The position numbers and the translations under genes were made by a program. 64,000 nt of DNA from Anisodus tanguticus. Lineage: Eukaryota; Streptophyta; Magnoliopsida; Solanales; Solanaceae. A model generated the notes under the pieces. The model made no database searches. It worked only from the letters and a program-made list of their open reading frames with translations, and was not told the origin of the DNA. Location: positions 23,565,001-23,629,000 of the forward strand of contig CM067542.1 in NCBI GenBank assembly GCA_034509755.1, given 5' to 3'. Shown here piece after piece: positions 10,536 through 21,345 of this stretch (the stretch's first letter is position 1; every line of letters begins with the position of its first letter).

Positions 10536-12480
10536 CCTCCCACCTCCGAATTCAATATTTGTTTTTTCACTTCTTACATCTCTAGAGTGATCGAGCCCTT
10601 GATGAGAGCCACAATTTGACTTCATGAGATCGTTCCTGGATAGTTTGAACCATTTAGTTCCTAATACACGATTACTTATGAAATGATTTCTAATTGATGC
10701 GGAAATTGTAGGTTAGCAGCCCAAACTATTGAGATCCTAAGATATGTAACTGTTCTACGCAAGGATTACATATAAGATATGTTGGATGGAATTCTTTCAG
10801 CTTTTTCTCTAGTTTATTCATTTTTTTTTTCAACACTCATTGTTTCTCTTATTTATTTCGTTGTTTGTCCTATCCCGAGGATAGAATTAGAGATTTTTGC
10901 TCGCTCTAACTTATTCCCTCTCCATTGTCTATGACGCCTTCATGTTTTGGCACTGGTTCATGATACATAATAGGTTAAATATGATAGATTTTGCTAATTA
11001 TTATACAGTGAAATCTTGTTTGGTGAATTTGTTTCTATAATTGTCTTTTTCTTATGTAGCTACTGTAGAAGAAAACGATGCTCGACAAATACCCTCAACT
11101 TATAATGGCCTGGAACTTATTTCATAGGCAGTCATCTTTACTTTGTCTTGACTATATAATGTTAGCCCGAACATTAAGACGCAATCACATCATTATATTT
11201 CGAAATAGTCTACTGTTCTTTTCCTTGAAATACTTGGTAAGTTGTAAGGAAGGGTGTGGGGGTTACTTTTTCTTTTCTTTAAGGGCTCTAAAAGCTTCTT
11301 AAAATTTTAATGATTATTTCTGGTTCACATGGTCATGAATGTTGGTATGGCGGGAAAATGTCACAAAACCAAGAATTGACAAGTAGAAGTGGTTAATGCC
11401 ACTTGTTTGACCATACATTTGTACCCATTTGACAACTTTCACATGGTAATGGTCCACTTGGAGTAGAGCCTACGTCTTCTATAACCAAAGGGGCTCCATT
11501 AATATAGTGATTGGGTCAAGACAGCCCCTCATCTTTCCTCTTTTGTAGTTGTAATTCTTTTCTTGGTCCCAAAAGAATTTCGCAAGTATGAATGATTAAA
11601 ATGGATAATCAAATTTCAGTCAAATACGATTCGGTCATGTAGTTTACAAAAAATGTACTAGTGTATAGGTAGTTTATATTTTATACTATAGATATCTATA
11701 TATAACATATATGTCAAAGTATATAGGTAGTGTATACTCGACCATGGTGGTAAATTAATTGGCCGAAGGGTGCATTTACATAAGTTTGCCTTAAAAGTTT
11801 GGCAGTGTAAGGCTTCTACACGGCCTGTGTTGCTACATATAAAGGACAACAGGTATCTTCTCTGAAAAAATGGAAAGAGAGGGGATTTACTGTTGAAGTG
11901 ATTAAAAGGCGTGCTGCATTTATCAAAAGTGAGCCCACAAGTAGAAGATATAAGAAACCGACTTTGTAGGACGATTGCATAAATCATTTGTCAGGGGGTG
12001 TGGTAAGTAGGACCCTTAAACATGAGCATAAGCATAAGCGCATAAAATCTGCCAAGTTGACAAGTTGGCTGCCTTTTTCTATTTGACAAACAAAAGATCA
12101 TTGAGTTTGATAGAGCTGAGCTTTGTGCTAGTCTTCTGGTCACTTGTCCTCCATGTGGGATCAAATATAAACTTTTGTTTAAGGGGAGAAACCGTGTAGG
12201 GGTTATTATATTAACAAAATGATGTAGGATTTAGATTTTCAAGTGGCCAGGCGGATCTAGAATTTTAAACTTATGAGTTTCAGTAAAATTAACTAATATG
12301 CAATAATAATCGGACAAAAAGATTAAAGAAAATCGATCCCCTGTCAAGGATGCAAGCATTATAATAGGGTCCTTAGTTGCCATTGAGCCAACAACTCTTT
12401 TTGGCAATGAGTTCCCAACAAGCAATTTCTTCTATAATCAATAGACTTTCAATACAAGGTATTTATTATATCCACAATTT
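10536..12480. other. Intergenic DNA downstream of the kinase gene
   Basis: Contains the 3' untranslated region (its end was not determined) and AT-rich spacer. Open frames at 11078-11302 and 11658-11987 lack homology, codon character and context, so they are not called as genes. Confidence 0.55.
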
Positions 12481-12493
12481 CTTTTGTATTCAA

Positions 12494-12640
12494 GAGTATG
12501 GTCTAGTGATAAAGAAAGTGGGTTAAGAACTATAAGATCTCAGGTACAAACTCCAACAAAGACAAAAAATATTAAGAAATTTCTTCCCATATGTCCTAAT
12601 CTTAGTGGTCGAGGTGCGCACAAGCTGATCCGAATACCTA
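12494..12640 (+). mobile_element. Nightshade SINE (SolS-like), internally deleted
   Basis: The 5' part has a tRNA-like A box (tatggtctagtgataaag) and B box (ggtacaaactcc at 12543-12554). It continues with tttcttcccatatgtcct and ends gtcgaggtgcgcacaagctg, the order seen in a common nightshade SINE family. The copy lacks the segment normally lying between those two blocks. No clear target duplication was found, so the exact ends are approximate. Confidence 0.68.
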
Positions 12641-12669
12641 ATATCCACGATTCACACTTATACATAATA

Positions 12670-12698
12670 CTAATCTCTACGAACATGCGTGGCATGTT
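12670..12698 (-). mobile_element. Helitron-like 3' terminus (decayed)
   Basis: On the minus strand a 7-bp hairpin (aacatgc 12682-12688 / gcatgtt 12692-12698, 3-base loop) is followed 8 bases later by TTAG at the position where Helitrons end in CTAG. The same arrangement recurs at 19068 and 20128. The element body would extend to the right; its 5' end is not settled and the copia element at 13263 may interrupt it. Confidence 0.42.
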
Positions 12699-12699
12699 A

Positions 12700-13262
12700 T
12701 TCCCTATCAGGTATCATAAAAATATATGTTAAGTCATATTATTTGTAATTACATTATAATTATTTTATGAGGTACAAAAATATTGTTAAACACTAATTCT
12801 AATAATCTAGTTAAAGAATTTTTTTCATCCTTTTTCCGTTGAAAATTAACTAATTATGTTGATACATACCTTATAGTGTTGCTTGTCAAAATAGGATGAT
12901 ATCTCGTATCATATAAATAAATAATTAGTAATATTATAATTTAGCTGTTGAATTTGGAAAAGGAACGCTACTATTAGGCTTATGTCTGTACATATATTTC
13001 CTTATTTAAATATGAGAGCAGATATTTGTTTTAATTTATTAGATTGGGAACCAAATTTCAGAAGTAGTATTTGTTTAAAACTCTACCTTTAAATGGGATA
13101 ATTTTTTTATTTACCAATATAGACAATATAAATACTATATAATTAGACTAAAAGGGTATACAAATCGTTCAATACTTGGAGGGTAGATACTTTTACTTAG
13201 GACGACAAGTATTTTGAAGCGGAGGGAGTACTTTATAATGCTTGATTACGTTTTAAAATTAA
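12700..13262. other. AT-rich spacer with a solo MITE-like end
   Basis: Mostly non-coding AT-rich DNA. At 13211-13230 the text attttgaagcggagggagta matches the end of a Stowaway-like element, but no partner end was found to the left, so only a solo TIR is supported. The words gggtatacaaatcgttcaat (13155-13174) resemble those left of the Helitron-like ends at 19 and 20 kb. Confidence 0.4.
13258..13262. repeat. Target-site duplication attaa, left copy
   Basis: Five bases directly before the left LTR; repeated exactly at 18490-18494 after the right LTR. Confidence 0.88.
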
Positions 13263-13622
13263 TGAAAGAAATAATCCCCTTCATTATTTTCATTAATTGA
13301 CAAGTATATATACAAGTTACATATTTCTATAATAGGAGAATCCTATTCCTATTCTACTCCTAAAACCTTATTCTACCATAATTCTAACTATACAATTATG
13401 GTAAGTGTACAAGACTAATTAAAGTAACCTTTACACTACAATATTACAACAATATATACCATATATACACATCCTATACAGCCCGTGATGGGCCACTGGT
13501 TACTGCCCGTGATGGGCCAGTGATGGGCCGTATCCGAGACTGCTTTGCTGCTTTGCTCATTATGCCCGTGATATACACTATGTATACCAGGTGTATATCA
13601 CGGGTATATACCATGTTTAACA
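13263..13622 (-). repeat. 3' LTR of the Ale-like copia element
   Basis: 360 bp; in element orientation it starts TGTTAAAC and ends CTTTCA. Just inside its 5' end is a perfect 14-bp inverted repeat (cccgtgatatacac at 13565-13578 and its complement at 13591-13604, 12-base loop). The words cccgtgatgggcc also recur as short direct repeats. Confidence 0.94.
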
Positions 13623-13649
13623 CACACCCGCAGTCATAGCGGGCGGTTT

Positions 13650-14693
13650 TCGAACGCTGAGACTGTCCCTAAAATCTTCAAAGAGTACCGAGGGAAGACC
13701 CTTTGTAAAGATGTCTGCAACTTGATATCGTGACGGGACATGACATACGCGTACCTGACCCCGAGCAACCTTTTCACGGACAAAGTGAATGTCCATCTCG
13801 ATATGCTTAGTGCGTTGGTGCTGAACCGGATTACCTTACAGGTAGATGGCACTAATATTATCACAATACACTAAGGTTGCCTTCTGAATGGGACAATGAA
13901 GCTCTAAAAGCAAGTTATGTAACCAACATGATTCTGAGACCACATTAGCTACCCCTCGATATTCTACCTCGGCACTTGAGCGGGATAGAGTCGCCTGACG
14001 CTTCGCAGACTACGAGACCAAGTTGTTGCCAAGGAACATACAATAGCCAGACGTAGACCGTCTGGTGTCTGGACAACCACCCCAATCAACATCTGTGTAT
14101 GAGAAAAGTGTGGATGTCGATGAAGGATACAAATGCAAACCATAGTCCAGTGTACCCTGAATATACCGAATGATGCGTTTGATTGCATTCATGTGCTCAA
14201 CTCTGGGATCATGCATGAATAAACACACCTGTTGAACAACATACGTAATATCCTGTCCGGTAAATGTAAGATACTGAAGGACCCCTACAAGACTGCAATA
14301 GCGGGTCGGATCCTCGTAAGGGACGCCGGCTGCGGCACCAAGCTTGGGCTTCGTATCAACTGGAGTGGAAGTGGACTTACAGGATGACATCCCGGCTCTC
14401 TTGATGATATCAGTTGCATACTTTCGTTGAGACAAAAACAATCCATCTGAATGACGCTTGATGGCAATCCCCAAAAAGTAACTCAAGGGCCCTAAGTCTT
14501 TCATAGGAAACTCAGAGCTGAGCATGGTCATGATAGACTGGCGTAAGGCATCGGAAGAGGCAGTCAAAATGATATCATCCACATACAACAGAATGTAGGC
14601 CAAGGACGAACCACGACGGTAGATGAACAACGAATTATCTGACCGGTTGTGAGTGAACCCAATAGTCGACACATAGTCAGCAAACCTTGTATA
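13650..14693 (-). pseudogene. Copia RT C-terminal half and RNase H (Ale-like), broken
   Basis: Continues the pol frame after a stop at 14694. YVDD, the RT catalytic box, is at about 14574-14585, followed by FPMKDLGPLSYFLGI and the RNase H text YTDVDWGGCPDTRRSTSGY. A second stop at 14010-14012 replaces the Trp of the usual LVSWSAKRQ motif. Beyond it the frame continues as SAKRQATLSRSSAEVEYR and reaches a TKGLP-like tail near 13700, so the domain is complete in extent but interrupted. Confidence 0.87.
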
Positions 14694-16692
14694 CTAGGTC
14701 CGTGGTGACTGCTTAAGCCCATATAAGGACTTTTTCAACAAACAGACATGATGAGGATGGTTGGGATTCCTGAACCCCAACGGCTGATGCATATAGACTG
14801 TTTCCTTGAGATCACCATGTAGGAAAGCGTTCTTGACATCCAACTGATGAATAGGCCATCCCTTTGAAAGAGCCAAGCTAAGCACAGTGCGAATGGTAGA
14901 CGGCTTGACCACCGGACTAAACGTCTCACCACAATCTATCCCAACCTGCTGAGTCTTACCATCACCCACAAGCCATGCCTTATGTCGAGCGAATGAATAA
15001 TCTGAATTTTCCTTATGAGCAAAAATCCACATAGACCTGATAACATTAATACTAGAGGGACGTTGCACCAACTCCCACGTCTTATTATCAATAAGAGCAT
15101 TATATTCATCAGTCATAACAATTTTCCAATTCGGGTCGTTTAAGGCAGACACAGGATTACGGGTCAAAGGGGATATAGAGACATCCGAATGTAAATTAAA
15201 ATGTCTTTTTGGTGTAAAAATACCCCATTGACTACGAGTGACTGGTCTAAGACTCGAGGAAGAAATGGGCGAATTTTGGGAATTTTCTGGGCTCGGGATG
15301 CACTGGCCAGCAGGTAGTGGGCATGCTGGCCCAACTCGGAAATCGGAAGCAGGGACTGGACCAGTTCCAGAATTGGGCTGGACTGGCCCAATCGCTAGAA
15401 CTGATCCAGTGACGGGAATTGGCGACAGAACAGTGGGGCCAGCGGGCAGTGGGCCCACTGGAGAATTTTGGATGCGGGATATGTCCGAAAAATGGTGAGT
15501 AATATACAGGGATATACCATCATCCAAAAAATTATACGAAGTAGGCTCGGGAGTATGAACTTTAGTAAATGAAAATTGAGTTACATCAAAAATTACATGG
15601 CGATTAATGATGATTTTCTTGGAGGATAAATCAAAGCATTTGTAACCACGATGATTAGATAGATAACCCATAAACACACACGGAGTGGATCGGGTCTGAA
15701 GTTTGTTAATTGTGGTGGACGGGAATAACGGATAACACAAGCATCCAAAAACTCGAAGATGAGAATAAGACAGATTCTTATTATATAAAATTTGGAGGGG
15801 GGAAGAATATGTCAGACCTTTGAACGAAATTATGTTTTGCAGATATGTGGTCATTTGTAGAGTATGATGCCAAAAATATGGGGGTATGGAAGCATGAATT
15901 AACAGAGTGCGGACAATGTTATTTATGGAACGAATTTTGCGTTCGGCTTTTCCATTTTGCGAAAATGTACGAGGACAAGAAAAATGAAAATTGATCCCAT
16001 TATTAGCACAGAACTCCCGAAACACCCTATTGTCATACTCTTTTCCATTATCACATTGAATATTTTTTTGTTTCTTTTTCAAATTGGATACTAACGATTG
16101 CTCTAAATTTTATGAAGACGGAAAACACTTGAGATTTATTTGCAATTGGAAACGTCCACAAAAATTTAGAATAATCATCCAAAAAGAGAACATAATACCG
16201 ATGACCCAACGAACTGAGAACAGGAGACGTCCATAGGTTGCTATGAATATTATCAAATGGCATTGAAGTATGAGAATTTGAGTCTACAAATGGCAGCTTA
16301 ACAATTTTTCCTAACGAACAAGATTGACAAATTGGAGTACGACTCGTACCCTTACAAGAAATAAAACTATTTTTATCTAAAACTGATAAAATAGAGGATC
16401 CCAGATGACCAAGGCGAGCATGCCACAAGGAAGGAGAAATGGCTGCAAAGGCTGATGGCAAAGCTTGACTAGAGGGATTGAAACCGGGCGTGATAGGATA
16501 AATATCTCCCCTACTATCACACCTCATGAGAGGGCTCCCCGTCTTAAAATCATTCACAGAGAAACCAAAAGGATCAAATTCAACAGAAACAGAATTGTGA
16601 GTGGTGAACTTTCGGACAGACACTAAGTTTTTAATCAATTTGGGGGCATGTAAAGTATTTTTCAAGAGAAGGGGTGGATTGGGGGGAGACAA
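14694..16692 (-). pseudogene. Copia integrase and RT N-terminal half (Ale-like), frameshifted
   Basis: The right piece (16051-16692) has the GAG-pre-integrase box (LWHARLGH, CQSCSLGK) and the integrase core start YYVLFLDDYSKFLW. A frameshift near 16050-16090 separates it from the next piece (14694-16082), which has CDNGKEYDNRVF (second catalytic Asp), NGKAERK (catalytic Glu region), VFGCLCYP, a Pro/Gly-rich linker, then RT motifs WELVQRP, IHQLDVKNAFLHGDL and LYGLKQSPRT. The frame stops at 14694-14696 where a Trp is usual. Confidence 0.9.
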
Positions 16693-16732
16693 CGTTTTCT
16701 GACCATAACCCTAAATTGAAATAGAGTTTCCA

Positions 16733-16981
16733 TTACCAACAATTATACCCCGAGGGTTGCTCAAATTGGAATAAGATCGAGAGAGTACCTGAATCAGATG
16801 TCACGTGGGTAGTGGCACCGGTGTCCATATACCTATTTGGGTCCGGTTGAGTCAAACCCAATGTGTGCATTGCGGCCTCGATATCAGTCTGAGTAGGGCC
16901 TACTGCATGGTGAGCTTGCGGAGGCCGATGCCCAAGAATTCCGCACCGGGGAACCGGGTCAGAATCGCCGGAGCCGGGCAT
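16733..16981 (-). pseudogene. Copia aspartic protease fragment (Ale-like)
   Basis: The motif YMDTGATTHVTSD carries the catalytic DTGA, at about 16814-16825. It lies between gag and integrase, as in all copia elements. The region just upstream reads RCGILGHRPPQ, which may be a worn zinc-knuckle; no intact CCHC motif was found. Confidence 0.8.
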
Positions 16982-17289
16982 ACCGGGCTAGTGGGCGGTG
17001 GGCCGGGGGCCTTGGAAGTCCCACCGGCCGGCCGATTCTTTGGAATGTGTTGTGGAGGTGGGCCGTAGGGCCACTGTCCACTAGTCTAAGCCCACGGCCT
17101 AGAGGCCCAAGGATGAGAACAGTAGGTTGGTGGCCCACTGTAACCTGGATGGGGTCTACTGCCGCTGCTTTGGCCACCGTGACTGCCGCCGGAGCCGCCG
17201 CGTTTGCCCCAGTGATTTTTCCCATTATTTTTCCGGCCAATTTTGTTGCCCCCGTGTGATCGGTTTTGGTTCGAATTATTACCAAAATT

Positions 17290-17973
17290 TTGAGGTCAAG
17301 GGAAGGAAGTCATCATGACCACGGGACTAGTATTAGTAGCCGCCTTTTTAGCCAAACCGGCTTCTTCCAAGGTAAGCATGGAACGGGCTTGATAGATCCT
17401 TGGAAGAGGATTACTTTGACGAAGGAGAGTTCCAACGCCAGTAGAGGCCTTGGATAGGCCAGCAGCCATCTGTAAAACAAGACGATCTTCACTAACTGGC
17501 GCACCAACGTTGCGGAGTTGGTCTGCCAATTCCTTCTACCTTTTACAATATGTTGAAACGTTCGGGAAATTTTCCATGTTGACATGGGAAAAATCCTGTT
17601 CAAGAGTAACATCTCTGGAATTTTGATTATCCTGGAATATGTCACGCAGTCTATCCCATGCAGCCATCGCCGTAGCGTCTGACTCAATAATCGTCTGCAA
17701 TAGGTCGGTGGAGATAGTAGAATAAATCCACTGAAGGACGGTGGCATCAAGTGTTGTCCATAACTTAGGATCATCCTCGCGTTTAGGCACTTCCGTATCA
17801 TCAGGAGCCGCGGGGATTATGTGATGGATGACTTGATGCGAACGAGCGTGAATTTTGAATAACTCGGCCCACGTCGCGTATTGGACGTTTTCTATTTCAA
17901 GAATTAACGGGATATGATTCTTGACGTTAGAAACAACAAAGGAAGGGTGAAACGTGTTCTTTGACGTAGACAT
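17290..17973 (-). pseudogene. Copia gag (Ale-like) with an internal stop
   Basis: The likely start is the Met at 17973 (MSTSKNTFHPSFVVSN). Text such as YATWAELFKIHARSHQVIHH, WIYSTISTDLLQTI and AWDRLRDIFQDN is typical of copia gag (UBN2/retrotran_gag type). A TAG at 17536-17538 interrupts the frame; it resumes with KELADQLRNVGAPVSEDRL and continues through a Gly/Asn-rich basic stretch near 17160-17280 that takes the place of the usual nucleic-acid-binding tail. Confidence 0.87.
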
Positions 17974-18109
17974 AACGAAAGAACAAGAGAGGAAAGGGAA
18001 ATTTGTAAGAGATATTTTGAGAGCGGAAGAAATTTTTTTTGGTAAACCCGGGGGGGGGGGGGTCTCGGCCGAGAGGAACACAAAAATTTGGGAGAGAAAT
18101 TTTTTGTTT

Positions 18110-18129
18110 GACCTAGACTTTTGATACCA
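18110..18129 (-). other. Primer-binding site of the Ale-like copia element
   Basis: In element orientation the sequence directly after the 5' LTR reads tggtatcaaaagtctagg. The leading TGGTATCA is complementary to the 3' end of initiator Met-tRNA, the usual copia primer; complementarity weakens after that. Confidence 0.72.
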
Positions 18130-18489
18130 TGAAAGAAATAATCCCCTTCATTATTTTCATTAATTGACAAGTATATATACAAGTTACATATTTCCATAAT
18201 AGGAGAATCATATTCCTATTCTACTCCTAAAACCTTATTGTACCATAATTCTAACTATACAATTATGGTAAGTATACAAGACTAATTAAGGTAGCCTTTA
18301 CACTACAATATTACAAAAATATATACCATATATACACATCCTATACAGCCCGTGATGGGCCACTGGTTACTGCCCGTGATGGGCCAGTGATGGGCCTTAT
18401 CCGAGACTGCTTTGCTGCTTTGCTCAATATGCCCGTGATATATACTATGTATACCAGGTGTATATCACGGGTATATACCCTGTTTAACC
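18130..18489 (-). repeat. 5' LTR of the Ale-like copia element
   Basis: 360 bp, differing from the other LTR at 12 positions without indels. Its first base in element orientation has changed (GGTTAAAC instead of TGTTAAAC), but the target duplication attaa at 18490-18494 fixes the boundary. The 14-bp inverted repeat here has one mismatch. Confidence 0.93.
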
Positions 18490-18494
18490 ATTAA
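18490..18494. repeat. Target-site duplication attaa, right copy
   Basis: Exact repeat of 13258-13262, directly after the 5' LTR of the Ale-like element. Confidence 0.88.
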
Positions 18495-19067
18495 CTCCAA
18501 TATTACACGTCTATATTATTCAATTTTATTTAGTGTAAGTTAAAGATTGTATGAGATCACCGTACACAATTAGAAGATTGGATGAAAACGTAATGCTAAT
18601 AAATGAATAATAGTGTCAGGAAATTATTAAAAGTAGTTGCATTCCTATGTTGTCTTGATTTGAGTTTTATATTTAAATATTTATTGAAACAAAACATGTC
18701 ATGTTAAAAATTTAAAGAAATCAAAAAAGAAACACGACAATAATAAATGCTAATTAAAAAAATACTTAATTGTTTTGGTTAATGAGTAAGGTAGGACTCC
18801 TTTTCTCCTAATAACTCAAAATTAGAGAAAGAAAAGGAAAGAGGGGGGGGGGGGTAGTACGTTAGTTTTAGGATTTTTGTTCTCAGTTGAATTTGAAGTC
18901 CTAAGATATTAAGAAATTAATATTACAGTTATATTCAATATAAAATTATGTATTAGATAAAAATTTAACTTAAAAGGGTATAAAGATCGTTCAACATTTA
19001 AAGAATATTTTGATCAACAAACATTTATATTCATGCTTTTATAATAATATAGATATAGATAGATAGA
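18495..19067. other. AT-rich spacer, possibly Helitron body
   Basis: No coding sequence. Contains a G run at 18842-18854. The last ~95 bases (18974-19067: gggtataaagatcgttcaac, later catttatattcatg) resemble 20050-20127. Both blocks directly precede a CTAG-hairpin terminus, as expected if they are the 5' ends of neighbouring head-to-tail Helitron-like elements on the minus strand. Confidence 0.4.
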
Positions 19068-20127
19068 CTAGTTTCTACGAACATGCGTCGCATGTTAATA
19101 CCCGAATGAATATTTAGTAGTAATTTAAAAATTTGCATATTAATCAACAACCAAATCATAGGATGTTTTGGTCCTTAAAATTCATAAAAAGTAAGATCTT
19201 GATATTTATAAGATTCCTTCAACTATTGTAAATCCACCGGACCATGACTTCGTGGTCTTAAAAATAGACAGTCCTAAACATCTAAAAAAATAGATTGACA
19301 AAGCATATTACCAATAAAAGATCTAAATTTCTGTTGCTTTTGTAATATCCTACGTAGCATAGAATTACTTTAATGGATTAAAGCATGTTATATTTTGTTT
19401 GTTGTGCTGAATTAGACATTGACTAAACTTCAACAATGAATCAAAAAAACGGGAAAATAGAGAAGAACCAGTTGAAAATATGAAATTAACATCGAATCAA
19501 TCTTAAAAATATTCGTACCAAGTGACAAATACAATAAAACAAAGCCGGACAATCAAAGTCATCAGTTGTTGATGAAATAATATTAACATAAAATCAATTT
19601 AAAAGTATTCACAATCCAATACTAATAAAGAAAAATATAGGATAACCCAATCTTAAGATGCAGCAGATAAAAATAGCTAGGCCACTTACCATACAAATAA
19701 ATCTGAAAATATTCTCTTTCAGCCTCAGAAGAGCATTAACGATATTTTTCACTATTGGCTTGGTATCGTTGCTAATTAAATATATTGTGTGATAAAAATA
19801 TTTAAATTTTAGTACTTGAGATAGCAAAATTTAAATATTTTCAACAAGTGCATATAGCTCGTTGAAAGCAAAGGTCCATATATAAACGTAGGTGTTGGTG
19901 CTTTAAAACTTCAACAATAGTTAGTATACCATATCTCAATAAAAGAGCTAAAAGTTTTTTAACTTTGATTGAGATTAGAAGTTTTATGGGAATTCATATT
20001 AGGAGATGTTTCAGATTATCCATTATAGAATTATTTTATTAAAACATTAAAGGGTATAAAAGTCGTTCAATATTTAAAGAATATTTTGGTCAATCAACAT
20101 TTATATTCATATTTTTAAAATAATATA
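19068..20127 (-). mobile_element. Helitron-like non-autonomous element (candidate)
   Basis: On the minus strand the 3' end is CTAG (19068-19071), preceded by a hairpin (aacatgc 19080-19086 / gcatgtt 19090-19096). The 5' end is placed next to the following CTAG at 20128, where the last ~75 bases match the block left of 19068. The interior, about 1 kb, has no Rep/helicase. No target duplication is expected for Helitrons, so support rests on terminal structure. Confidence 0.42.
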
Positions 20128-20156
20128 CTAGTCTCTCGACACGTGCGTTGCACGTG
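20128..20156 (-). mobile_element. Helitron-like 3' terminus with cacgtgc hairpin
   Basis: CTAG at 20128-20131 on the minus strand, preceded by a perfect 7-bp hairpin (cacgtgc 20140-20146 / gcacgtg 20150-20156, loop gtt). The adjoining base is T, consistent with insertion between A and T. The body would extend right but its 5' end was not found before the satellite-related DNA near 20970. Confidence 0.5.
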
Positions 20157-20159
20157 ATT

Positions 20160-20970
20160 GTCGAGTCATGTAGTTAAGATAATGGTATATCTCTTGGCTT
20201 TTGAGGATACTCCTTTTTGTTAAGTAATAACAATATCATTAAATTAAAAAATTGTCTTTAAAATTATACATGAATGAATACAGTAAGTCATTTTTTGAAT
20301 GATCAATGCTGATCATTGAGTGGCTAGTGACTTGTTTGTCGATGTCAAGATAATTGCATATCGTCTGAAACAATCCAAATTTAGTTAGAATTTGTAATTT
20401 TTTATACTTATTTTGCTTTTATTATGTATAATCATGTAATAACTATATATGTTTCTTTTATTCGTTTCAGATTCTTTGTCATAATCAAAACTCTAGGTGC
20501 AACATGAAAATCCCCCTTGAAAATGTAATGTAAAGTTGGCAATTAATTTGCATTTTGGCAAAGGTATAACAATTATAAACTTTAAACATATATGTCATAT
20601 ATCCTATCATGTTATCCATAGATGTTGGAGAAATCACAAAGGGCAGTAACTAAAAAATTAAAAATAAGTGAAGTTATGAAAGTAGAACCGGATTATTTTG
20701 TCTCTTTCTTCACACCCACACGCAATACTTCAAAGTCAATCATTTTTTGTCTAATGTTATCGAAACATGTTCACATTTAGACAATTTCAATTTTATTTAC
20801 GGAGAGAAAATAGCAGTCAGGTCAACCGATACGGACATGACGAAATTGACAGACTCCATTTTCTTTCTCGTTGGTTCTGAGATATTTTAGGCCTGCAACT
20901 TCCAACATATAATATTAATTAATGACTATACCTTGTAGAAAGATCAGAACATAGTCTTAGATTGAAATTT
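20160..20970. other. AT-rich spacer, nothing recognised
   Basis: No gene-like frame and no recognised domain. It may be the body of the Helitron-like element ending at 20128. Confidence 0.45.
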
Positions 20971-20975
20971 ATTAA

Positions 20976-21345
20976 CTTGAATCAGTACCAAAACAAAGGA
21001 AAAATAATTCTTCTCTAGCGCTAATTACAGCCAAGTTTTCGAAGGCAAAGATAGCAGTGCGCAATGGAATTGTAAGTCTTTAAAAATACCAGATTATCAA
21101 AGCAATAGATAGGAAGAAGAAGAATTAAGTGGCAAAAATTAAATTTTACTTTGACAATTATTCAATCAAAAAAATATATCAACGCAATTCATACTATAAA
21201 TATAGTTCAATTCATGTTATTATATATTTAACTAATTGAATCACTATTTTCGTAAATTTAGATATCAACTATTGACTTGAATTTGCAGTACCAAAACAAA
21301 ATAATTCTTCTCCAGCTCTAATTACATCCAAGTTCTCGAAGGCAA
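20976..21345. repeat. Pre-insertion tandem duplication in the flank of element A
   Basis: The 70-75 base block gtaccaaaac ... gaaggcaaag occurs at about 20983-21050 and again at 21289-21345, roughly 300 bases apart, at lower identity than the array copies. The first copy leads straight into atagcagtgcg; the second continues into the element A insertion site. The host DNA was thus already locally repeated before the LTR arrived. Confidence 0.75.

Larger units (their letters stand above)
13263..18489 (-). mobile_element. Ty1-copia LTR retrotransposon (Ale-like), structurally complete
   Basis: A 5.2-kb element on the minus strand with two 360-bp LTRs, a 5-bp target duplication and a primer-binding site. 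Protein remnants follow the copia order gag, protease, integrase, RT, RNase H. The small size, short LTRs and integrase text (SLWHARLGHLGSSI) point to the Ale/Retrofit lineage, which is inference. The LTRs differ at 12 of 360 positions with no indels (about 97% identical), so the insertion is fairly recent. At least one frameshift and three nonsense codons make this copy non-autonomous. Confidence 0.94.

Noticed and set aside
11078..11302. 74-codon plus-strand frame downstream of the kinase
   Set aside because: No domain, no splice continuity with the kinase and no codon character; probably chance.
12494..12560. A tRNA gene
   Set aside because: A- and B-box-like words are present, but the sequence continues as a SINE body and does not fold into a full cloverleaf with an acceptor stem.
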